A stretch of DNA of 64,000 bases from contig CM054162.1 of the NCBI GenBank assembly GCA_028751875.1, positions 5,848,712 through 5,912,711 of the forward strand. The letters are read 5' to 3'. The notes under the pieces are model-generated. The model was given only the letters and a program-made list of their open reading frames with translations. It was not told the origin of the DNA and made no database searches. The DNA comes from Rapana venosa (lineage: Eukaryota > Mollusca > Gastropoda > Neogastropoda > Muricidae). The position numbers and the translations under genes are program-made. Shown here in pieces: positions 21,040 to 30,401 of this stretch. Within the stretch, counting starts at the first letter, position 1. Each line of letters begins with the position of its first letter.

Positions 21040-23528
21040 TTGTGGGAAATGTATGTAGCGTAGTGTAGTGTAGTGTCGAGCGGTGTAGCGTAGAGTGGTG
21101 TGGTGTAGTGTATTTCAGTGTAGTAAGCAGTATAGTGTACTAAGTATAGTGTATGTAATATAGTGTAGTGAAGTGATGTAGTGAGTGAGTGTAGAGTGGT
21201 TATGTCGTGCAGTTAAGCAGTGTAGTGAAATAAGTGTAATGTAGTGCAGTGTAGTGTAGTGGAGTGGAGTGGAGTGAAGTGGAGTGGAGTGGAGTGGAGT
21301 GTAGAGTGGAGTAGTGTAGTGTAGTGTATGTAGGTAGTGTAGTGTAAATGTAGTGTAGTGTAGTGTAGTGTAGTGTAGTGTAGTGTAGTGTCGAGCAGTG
21401 TAGCGTAGAGTGGTGTATTGTAGTGTAGAGTGGTCTAGTGTAGTGTAGTTTAGTGTAGAGTGGTGTAATGTAGTTAGTGTAGTGTAGTGTATAGGGGTGT
21501 TGTGTAATGTAGTGTAGAGTAGTGTAGTGTATTGTAGTATAGTGTAGTGTAGTATAGTGTAGTGCAGAGTGGTGTAGTGTAGTGTATTGTAGTGTAGAGT
21601 GGTGTAGTATAGTGTACAGTGGTGTAATGTAGAGTAGTGTAGTGTAGTGAGGTGTAGTACAGTGTAGTGTAGTGCACTGTAGCGCAGTGTAGTATAGTGT
21701 AGTGTAGAGTAGTGCAGTGTAGTGTAGTGCAGTGTAGTGTAGTGCAGTCTAGTGTAGTGTACTGTAGTGTAGTGCAGTGTGCTGTAATGTAGTGTAGAGT
21801 GGTGTAGTGTAGTTTAGTGTAGTGTAATGTAGTGAAGTGCAGTGCAGAGCTGTGTAGTGTAGTCTAGTTTAGTGTAGTGTAGTGTATAGCAGTGTAGTGC
21901 AGTGTGGTGTAGTGTAGTGTATAGGGGTGTTGTGTAATGTAGTGTAGTGTAGTGTAGTGTAGTGTACAGTGGTGTAGTGCAGTGTTGAGTGGTGTAGTGT
22001 AGTGTAGAGTATATTGGAGTGGTGTAGAGTAGAATTGTGTAGTGTAGTGTACAGTGGTGTAGTGTAGTAAGCTGTAGTGTAGTCTAGAGTGCTGTAGTGC
22101 AGTGTAAAGTGGTCTACTGTAGTATAGTGTAGTGTGATGATGTGTAGAGTGGTGTAGTGTAGTGTAGAGTGGTTTAGTGTATTGTAGTGTAGTGTAGTGC
22201 AGTGTAGTGTAGTGCAGTGTAGTGCAGTGTAGTATAGTGTAGTGTAGAGTAGTGCAGAGTGTAGTGTAGTGCAGTGTAGTGTAGTCTAGTGTGCTGTAGT
22301 GTAGTGTAGTGCAGTGCAGAGTGTGTTAATGTAGTGTAGAGTGGTGTAGTGTAGTGTAGTTTAGTGTAGTGTAGTGTAGTGTAGAGCACTGTAGTGTAGT
22401 GTAGAGCAGTGTGGTGTAGTGTAGTGCAGTTTAGTGCAATGTAGTGTACTATAGTATAGTGTAGTGTAGTGTACATTGGTGTATTGTAGGGTAGTGTAAA
22501 GTTGTGTAGTGTAGTGCAGTGTAGTGTAGTGTAGTATAGTTTAATGTAGTGCAGTGTAGTGGAGTGGAGTGGAGTGGAGTGGAGTGGAGTGGAGAGTGGA
22601 GTAGTGTAAGTGTAGTGTAGCGTAGAGTGGTGTATTGTAGTTTAGAGTGGTCTAGTGTAGTGTAGTGTAGAGTGGTGTAATGTAGTGTAGTGTATAGGGG
22701 TGTTGTGTAATGTAGTGTAGACTAGTGTAGTGTAGTGTATTGTAGTATACTGTAGTGTAGTGTAGTGCAGAGTGGTGTAGTATAGTGTATAGTGGTGTAG
22801 TATAGAGTAGTGTAGTGTAGTGAGGTGTAGTGCAGTGTAGTGTAGTGCACTGTAGTGTAGTATAGTGTAGTGTAGAGTAGTGCAGTGTAGTGTAGTGCAC
22901 TGTAGTGTAGTGCCGTCTAGTGTAGTGTTCTGTAGTGTAGTGCAGTGTGCTGTAATGTAGTGTAGAGTGGTGTAGTGTAGTTTAGTGTAGTTTAGTGTAG
23001 TGAAGTGCAGTGCATATCAGTGTAGTGTAGTCTAGTTTAGTGTAGTGTAGTGTAGTGTAGAGCGGTGTAGTGTAGTGCAGTGTAGTGTAGTGCAGTGTAG
23101 TGTAGTGTAGTGTAGTGTAGTGAAGTGCAGTGCAGAGCAGTGTAGTGTAGTGTAGTGTAGAGCATTGTGGTGTAGTGTAGTGCAGTGTAGTGCAGTGTAC
23201 TGTGGTGTAGTGTAGTGTAGTGTAGAGTGGTAATAGTGCAGTGCAGTGTAGTGCAGTGTAGTGTAGTGTAGTGTAAAGTAGTGTAATGAGTGTGAGTGGA
23301 GAGTAGTGTATTGTAGTGTAGAGGGGTGTATGTAGATGTAGTGTTGATGATAGTGTAGTGTGGTGTAGTGTAGGTAGTGTACGTGTTGTGTAGTGAGTGT
23401 AGAGTGGTGTAGTGCATTGTAGTGTATAGTGGGTAGTCTAGTCTAGGGTGGTGTAGTGTAGTGTAGTGTAGTTTTTGTAGTTAGGTGGTAGTGTAGTGTA
23501 GAGTGCTGTAGTGTAGAGTGCTGTGTGT
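21040..23528. repeat. TAGTG pentanucleotide satellite
   Basis: About 2.5 kb of GTAGT/GTGTA pentamers with frequent AGAGT, AGTGCAGTG and GGTGTAGTG variants and two GGAGT patches (about 21263-21310 and 22560-22600). The plus strand is very poor in C. Longer blocks recur: the variant string around 21485-21720 reappears around 22685-22900, which points to higher-order duplication. Minus-strand frames reading YTTLHYTTLH are repeat artefacts. Confidence 0.95.
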
Positions 23529-24467
23529 AGCACTCCTCCTTTTCCTTCCATCCCACGGTGAAGAGGTGGGATCATGACAGGTTCGAAGGAAATGACTATT
23601 GGGTCATGCGGCCTTGGTCCCATGCCTGCTCCTGTTTTTCTCACGGTGCCATCCGCAGCTTGTGCCTGTTGTCGCTAAGATAGTGGACTCATCTCTTGTG
23701 TCAGGACATTTTCCATCGGCTCTTGGGGCAGCAATGGTCGCATCTCTGCTGGGAGGGGGGGGGGGCGCGGCCTCGGTCCCAACATTCTGAAGAGTTGTGG
23801 GCCTGTGTCAGACTTGCCCTTTGTCTCTGGGGTGCCGGAAGGTGTCGTTCTCGGGCGGCTCGGCGGTCACCTTCGTTCCAGTGATCTTCTTCCCGCTTTT
23901 CGGTCTGCCTGTCGCCCCGGCCGCGGCGCCGAGGCCACCCTGGTCCGCACTTTGGATGCACTTCTGCTTGCTTCTGGTGAGGGGGGGTCTCCCTCCTCGC
24001 TCTTCTTGACTTGTCTGCGGCCTTTGATGCCGTGAATCGCTCGGTTCTTCTTTCTCGCCTCCAGGGTGCGTTGGTGTTGCGCGCACGGCCCTCGCCTGGG
24101 TTTGCTTCATGCCTCGCAGGCAGTTCCGGGGGTTGTTGTAAACAAAGTTCGGTCAGGGTGGGGTGTGGAGTCCCGCGGGGATCGGTCCTGGGCCCTGTCT
24201 CTTTGCTCTCTGCGCTGCTCCACTCTCACATGTGGTGGACGGCCGCCGTGTTGCTCGTCGTTTCTGTGCCGATGGTGCTCAGCTTCGGTGCAGTGGTGCT
24301 GTTGGGGGATTGCCTTCCCTCCTGGCGGGTGTGTCCTGCTGCCTTCGGGTATTCAAGGATGGATGACTCGGAGCGGGTTGCAGCTTGGTGCCGATGGGGC
24401 CGGGCCGTGCTCGTGGGGACCCAGCATGGGCTTTCCTCTGTCGCAGAAGCTTCAGTGGAGTTCGACA
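23529..24467 (+). mobile_element. L2-like LINE, copy D, plus strand, A-to-G hypermutated fragment
   Basis: The fragment aligns with copy C from the GTPLFSF region before the reverse transcriptase to just past the LIGTQHKLSS block. Relative to C, and to A and B where they overlap, it shows a striking excess of A-to-G changes on the sense strand. By hand count in 24181-24420 there are about 50 A-to-G and no G-to-A, with one to two each of C-to-T, T-to-C, A-to-C and C-to-A. The catalytic FYADDTQ has become FCADGAQ (24262-24282). Frameshifts are also present. The fragment is bounded by TAGTG satellite on the left and GTACAG array on the right. Confidence 0.88.
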
Positions 24468-24893
24468 GGTACAGGTACAGGTACAGGGTACAGGTACAGG
24501 GTACAGGGTACAGGTACAGGGTACAGGTACAGGTACAGACACAGGATACAGGAACAGGGTACAGGTACAGGGTTCAGGTACAGGGTACAGGTACAGGGTA
24601 CAGGTACAGGTACAGGTTCAGGGTACAGGTACAGGTACAGGGTACAGGTACAGGTACAGGTACAGGTACAGGGTACAGGGTACAGGGTACAGGGTACAGG
24701 TACAGGGTACAGGTACAGGGGACAGGTACAGATACAAGGACAGGGTACAGGGTACAGGTACAGCGTACAGGTACAGGTACAGGGTGCAAGTACAGGTACA
24801 GGTACAGGTACAGGGTACAGATACAGGTACAGGGTACAGGGTATATGGTACAGGTATAGGGTACAGGTACAGGTACAAGGTACATGGTACAGG
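24466..24893. repeat. GGTACA / GGGTACA array, left block
   Basis: Mixed 6-bp (GGTACA) and 7-bp (GGGTACA) units with rare variants. It separates copy D from copy C. The same array resumes beyond copy C at 28921, so copy C appears to have inserted into it. Confidence 0.95.
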
Positions 24894-25001
24894 TAATAAT
24901 AATAATAATAATAATATATGGAATTTATATAGCGCCGAATCTTGTAAAACAAACAAATCGAAGCGCTTGCACTCATATCATTTACGCGCATGCAACTTTC
25001 C

Positions 25002-25049
25002 TCAAATATAATAAAGAACATATTTCAAATTTATGCACGTGTATGTACA

Positions 25050-25125
<76 letters not shown>

Positions 25126-26927
25126 GCGAACACACTTAGGAGATGAAGGATGCTGTTGAAAAAGTAGAGACGGATATGAGGGAAAAGTGTCAGGTAGGAA
25201 ATAAGTGTGTTTTGAGGCTGGATTTGAAGGTAATCAAGTGAAGGTTTTTGGCGAAGTGAAAGAGGGAGGTCATTCCACGTGGACGGACCAGAAACAGAAA
25301 AAGATCGACAGCCAACAGTGGTAAGTTTGAATCTGGGTGTTCGAAAGCACAAAGTATCTGCGGCTGAACGAAGGGAACGGGACGGAGTGTACAAGTGAAG
25401 ACAGTTACAGAGATAAGAAGGTGCAGATTTGTGGAGACATTTGAAACAGAGGGTATTGATTTTATACTCCATTCTTTGTGAGACTGGCAGCCAGTGAAGA
25501 GATCGCAGAAGAGGAGTGATGTGTTCGGATTTTTTCTTTCTTAGGACCAGTCGAGCTGCAGAGTTTTGTATGCGTTGAAGAGAGTGGATGGATGATGCTG
25601 GTAGGCCAACCAAAAGAGAATTACAGTAGTCTAAACGTGAAAGAATGAGAGATGTGACGAGCTTGGAAGTTGCATCAGTGGACAGATACTTGCGAATCGC
25701 GCTTATGCGCCGTAGTTGATAGTAGCAAGACTGGCAGGTCTGGGTGATGAATTTTTTCATAGAGAGTGTGTTGTCAAGAACTACACCTAGATACTTCACA
25801 GAGTTGGACAAAGGAACTGACGCACTGCCGAATTCTATTGATGTTGTTGTGATGGAGGAAAGTTTATGTTGGGTCCCTATGAGCATGGCTTCGGTTTTAT
25901 CGGCATTAAGTTGTAACTTGTTCGAGTCATCCAGTTTTGAATGTCTTTGAAGGCAGTAGGACATATTTGTCAGGAGGGAAGGCAAGTTTTCAACAGTATC
26001 ACTGCACTGAAGCTGAGTGTCATCAGCATAGAAATGATGATCAATATGGTGGTTGTTTATTATATGTGAGAGTGGAGCAGTGTAGAGAGTAAAGAGAACG
26101 GGGCCCAGGACTGATCCCTGTGGGACTCCACATTCCATTTTTACAGATTTTGATTGAATTTTGTTTACAATAACTTTCTGGAATCTGTCTGTGAGGTATG
26201 AAGTAAACCAGGTGAGGGCTGTGCCATTAATACCAAACGTATTTTGGAGGCGAGAAAGAAGAATTGAGTGATCTATAGTGTCGAAGGCTGCAGATAAGTC
26301 AAGAAGAGTGAGGAGGGAGATTTTTCCTGCATCAGAAGCAAGTAGAAGTGTATCTAAAGTATGGACTAGGGTGGTTTCGGTGCTGTGGTTGGGGCGATAG
26401 GCAGATTGAAAAGGGGGAAGGAGATCATTGGAATGAAGGTGACTGTTGAGCTGTTTGAGAACAACTTTTTCTAGTACTTTAGAGACAAAGGGTAAGTTTG
26501 AGACAGGTCTATAATTCTTCAGAATGTTGGGATCGAGGTTGTGCTTTTTCAGTAGAGGTGTGACTATTGCGGTTTTAAGAGCTTGTGGAAAATGTCCTGA
26601 CAGAAGAGATGAGTTTACTATTTTAGTGATAATAGGTACAAGTTGTGGAAGGCATTGTGAGAAAACAGGAGCAGGTATGGGATCGAGGTCGCATGATTTT
26701 ATAGTCATTTCCTTCAGAATTGTCATGATTTCTTTTTCACTTGTGGAACAGAAGGAAAAGAGAGGAGTGCCAGTGAACTGGGGATCAGGAGGTGCAGGCT
26801 GGAAATGAGTCTGATCCAGTCTGGAGCGTATGTTGTGGACTTTGTCTGAAAAGAAGGCAGAAAAGATAGATGGAAGTTCAGACAGGCTGTGGGTGGTAGG
26901 CAGAGGAGTTGTTTTTTGCAGACCCAA
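25002..26927 (-). CDS. reverse transcriptase region of LINE copy C (641-codon open frame)
   Basis: An uninterrupted frame covers the fingers (NYRPVSNLPFVSKVLEKVV), motif A ([14 protein letters not shown]), motif B ([13 protein letters not shown]), the catalytic motif C (FYADDTQLQ) and KYLGVVLDNTLSMKKF, followed by the family C-terminus (LDYCNSLLVGLP, ITPLLRSLHWLPVSQ, YTPSRSLRSAAD). All catalytic aspartates are present. In A and B the ORF stops just before the TG repeat. Here the frame reads through the repeat and gains a VCVCVC tail, so the natural stop is lost. The linker (APWYTQDILIAKRKRRQ) lies upstream in another frame, with a break near 26920. This is a retrotransposon gene, not a host gene. 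Confidence 0.85.
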
Positions 26928-27199
26928 GGAGATTTGAGGTGAGGGAAAAAAGAGATTTTATGGATGTAGCGCAGAGAATTTGGGAAGAGTAGTATTCTGT
27001 CTTTGCTGAATGGATTAAGAGTTTGACTTTGTTTATTTGTTTTCGGAAAAGCTGTTTGTTGATTTCGGTTTTTGATTTCCGCCACTGCCGTTCTAGTTGC
27101 CGGCGTTTGCGCTTCGCTATCAGGATGTCTTGGGTATACCATGGCGCACAGGGTCTGTCAGGTAGGAGATGGTCAGTAGGAGGTGCATGCTCATCAAGC

Positions 27200-28087
27200 A
27201 ATTGGCGGAGAACAGTGTTATAGTATTCAGAGAGGTCAGTGTGGTCAGAGGTTTGTGAAAAACGTTCGGAAGCTTGTGAAGAGAAAGTATGAATGTCTAA
27301 GGCCTTAAGATTGCGACGAGTAACATATTTCTTCTTTCTGACAGGTTTTGTGATGTTGAGGTGGAAAAGAATGGTGGAATGATCAGAATGCAGTTCGTCA
27401 GTGACAGAAACAGATGTAACAAGATTAAATGAAGCATTAGTAATCAGCCAGTCTAAAATATGGCCAGATCTGTGCGTTGCTTCGTTTACCAGTTGGGAGA
27501 GAGAATGGTTGGACAGAGAAAGAGAAAGACGTTTGACATCTGGAGAAGACTGGTTGTCGAAATGGAAGTTAAAGTCACCGAGAATTATAAGTTTAGTAGG
27601 AGAGAGGCAGTAGTGGTCGAGGAGTGACTGGAATTCTTGATGAAAAACAGAAGATGTCAGGTTGTTCTTACGGCTAGGAGGTGGACGGTAAAGGCAACAG
27701 AACGTAATAGAGTGGCCAGGTAAGTTGAGGTTGATTTCGCAAACTTCAAAAGTCGTGTGGGAATGGAAGGTTGTGGCCGAAAGAAAGAGCTGGTTCCAAT
27801 GTGTTTTTGAAAATTATGGCAATCCCACCTCCTCGAGAGAGTCTGGGAAAAGAAATAGTTTTATATCCTGGAGGAGTCAGCTGTTTTATTTTGGGCTCAT
27901 GGCCATGTGGTTTAAGCCAAGTTTCGGTGAGGAAGGTTAAGTCAATGTTTTTTTCAGAGATGAAGTCAGAAATGTAGTCGGCTTTTCCATTTGGACAGAC
28001 AGACTGCACATTGAACAAACAAACTTGAAGGAGATCTGAAGGAGGTGTGAGAGGTTGAAGATGAAAGTGGTGAGTTTGGACAAGCAT
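27200..28087 (-). pseudogene. endonuclease domain of LINE copy C
   Basis: The domain begins with CLFNVQSVCPNGKADYISDF and reaches FLTETWLKPHGHE, both conserved endonuclease blocks. The frame then breaks near 27750. The next frame has PGHSITFCCLYRPPPS, LIILGDFNFHF and a histidine-containing SDHS block near 27370. This protein would nick target DNA to prime reverse transcription. With one frameshift inside the domain and one before it, it is not expressible as it stands, although the frameshifts could be sequencing errors. Confidence 0.8.
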
Positions 28088-28550
28088 CAGAGGAAGAGGA
28101 CGAAGGCGATGGTGGAGATGCGGCTAGCGGAAGAACTGACAAGAGTTTGGATGGTAAATCAGGAGTAGAAGATGGTGAAAGAACTGTGCTAATCAGGGGA
28201 TTCGGTGTTTGAAACACATCATGATATACATCATCATCATCAGAACAAAAAACACTATCAGAGTCACAAACAACAGAACAGTGAACAGCTGAAGGGGCGG
28301 GTGGACGGCAGCATGGGGAAGAAGCGTTGTCAGGGGTAACAGAAGTGACGTCAGAGGTGAGGGGGGAGACACGGGAGAGGGAAGCCCACCACTGGCGATG
28401 ACGTCGGCCTGGCCGTGTTCCCCGTCTGGTTTTGCGGCGATGAATGCCTAAGTTTGTTATTTGCTGCTTAATCTGAGGAGAAAGCATGTACTGTTTTTGA
28501 CAAAATTCAGGTGCGAGCATAGCTCTATAGTCCGTGGCTCTCAATGTCAT
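27966..28550 (-). pseudogene. N-terminal region of LINE copy C ORF2
   Basis: A methionine at 28550 begins MTLRATDYRAMLAPEF. A basic block follows (GIHRRKTRRGTRPGRRHRQ), of a kind often found ahead of the endonuclease in related mollusc elements, and then an acidic and serine-rich stretch. The frame runs past the start of the endonuclease in the wrong phase, so a frameshift lies at about 28020-28090. The function of this region is unknown; nucleic-acid binding through the basic block is an inference. Confidence 0.7.
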
Positions 28551-28920
28551 GGTAGCAGCACAACACACACTAGACTTGATTGATGGGGGTGGTGTCAGTT
28601 CGTGAATCACGTGCAATTTGTTGAACAGTAGCAGGGTCAGATTAAAATGGGTCACAAAGACCAGCACAGTCAGGTAAACACAATTCATAAGTCGAATCAA
28701 AATTTTGAACAATTCAAACAAAGATGAAAATTATAAATCGAAATATCTCAAAAAGTAGATAATAACAAGGAAAATGTTCTGACCAAATAACTCAGGGTGA
28801 AAACATGAACAAGAAGATGTAAAAATTTCTGGAAAGGAATCAGAAAAACACACACATCCAGCACTCAAACACAGAGCCCCACACAGTGCTGCCGACAGGC
28901 GCAAAGGCAGATGAATCTCC

Positions 28921-29901
28921 TGGTAAAGGTAAAGGTTGCACGTACAGGTACAGGGTGCAGGTACAGGTACAGAGTACAGGTACAGGTACAGGGTGCAGGT
29001 ATAGGGTGCAGGTACAGGTACAGGTAAAGGGTACAGGTACAGGTACAGGGTGTAGGCACATGTACAGGGTGCAGGTACAGGTACAGGGTCCAGGTACAGG
29101 TACAGGGTACAAGGTACAGAGTACAAGGTACAGGTAAAGGGTGCAGTTACAGGTACATGGTGCAGGTACAGGTACAGGTACAGGGTACAGGGTACAGGGT
29201 ACAGAGTACAGGGTACAGGGTACAGGGTACAGGTACAGGTACAGAGTACAGGTACAGGTAACAGGTACAGGTACAGATACAGGGTGCAGGTACAGGGCAC
29301 AGGGTACAGAGTACAGGGTACAGGGTGCAGGTACAGGTACAGGGTACAGGTACAGGTATAGGGTACAGGTACAAGGTACATGGTACAGGTACAGGTAAAG
29401 GGTGCAGGTACAGGTACAGGGTGCAGGTACAGGTACAGGTACAGGGTACAAATACAGGTACAGGGTGCAGGTACAGGGTTCAGGTACAGGGTGGAGGTAC
29501 AGGGTGCAGGTACAGGTACAGGTATAGGGTACAGGTACAGGGTACAGGTACAGGTACAGGGTACAAGGTACAGGTACAGGGTGTAGGCACATGTACAGTG
29601 TGCAGGTACAGGTACAGGGTACAGGTACAGGTACAGGGTACAAGGTACAGAGTACAAGGTACAGGTACAGGTAAAGGGTGCAGGTACAGGTACATGGTGC
29701 AGGTACAGGTAAAGGGTGCAGGTACAGGTACAGGTACAGGGTACAGGGTACAGGGTATGGGTACAGGGTACAGGTACAGGTACAGTGTACAGTGTACAGG
29801 TACAGGTAACAGGTACAGGTACAGATACAGGGTACAGGGTACAGGGTACAGGGTACAGGTAAAAGGGTACAGGTTTCAGGGTACAGGTACAGGGTACGGT
29901 A
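28921..29901. repeat. GGTACA / GGGTACA / GGTGCA array, right block
   Basis: The same array as 24466-24893, with additional GGTGCA and GGTAAA variants and larger duplicated blocks. For example, the stretch around 29030-29150 recurs around 29570-29700. It runs into the second gap. Long minus-strand frames (VPVPCTCTLYL) are repeat artefacts and not proteins. Confidence 0.95.
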
Positions 29902-30401
29902 NNNNNNNNNNNNNNNNNNNNNNNNNNNNNNNNNNNNNNNNNNNNNNNNNNNNNNNNNNNNNNNNNNNNNNNNNNNNNNNNNNNNNNNNNNNNNNNNNNN
30001 NNNNNNNNNNNNNNNNNNNNNNNNNNNNNNNNNNNNNNNNNNNNNNNNNNNNNNNNNNNNNNNNNNNNNNNNNNNNNNNNNNNNNNNNNNNNNNNNNNNN
30101 NNNNNNNNNNNNNNNNNNNNNNNNNNNNNNNNNNNNNNNNNNNNNNNNNNNNNNNNNNNNNNNNNNNNNNNNNNNNNNNNNNNNNNNNNNNNNNNNNNNN
30201 NNNNNNNNNNNNNNNNNNNNNNNNNNNNNNNNNNNNNNNNNNNNNNNNNNNNNNNNNNNNNNNNNNNNNNNNNNNNNNNNNNNNNNNNNNNNNNNNNNNN
30301 NNNNNNNNNNNNNNNNNNNNNNNNNNNNNNNNNNNNNNNNNNNNNNNNNNNNNNNNNNNNNNNNNNNNNNNNNNNNNNNNNNNNNNNNNNNNNNNNNNNN
30401 N
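29902..30401. other. assembly gap (500 N)
   Basis: A second 500-N placeholder. The GTACAG array enters it, and entirely different homopolymer-inflated sequence leaves it, so the two sides may not be true neighbours. Confidence 1.

Larger units (their letters stand above)
24894..28920 (-). mobile_element. L2-like LINE, copy C, minus strand, near full length
   Basis: This is the most complete LINE in the window, about 4.0 kb. Reading 5' to 3' on the minus strand it has a possible 5' UTR (28920-28551), an N-terminal region, endonuclease, linker, reverse transcriptase and C-terminal region, an AC repeat (25048-25124) and the tail ACAAGATTCGGCGCTATATA then ATT repeats. Both sides are GTACAG array. 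The exact 5' end is uncertain because degenerate array units (GGTAAAGGTAAAGG) occur there. The tail matches that of SINE-1. Confidence 0.9.

Noticed and set aside
21474..23417. Minus-strand frames encoding YTTLHYTTLH repeats
   Set aside because: They are translations of the TAGTG satellite.
25002..26927. Host protein-coding gene
   Set aside because: The frame is clearly a LINE reverse transcriptase with multiple family copies in the window.
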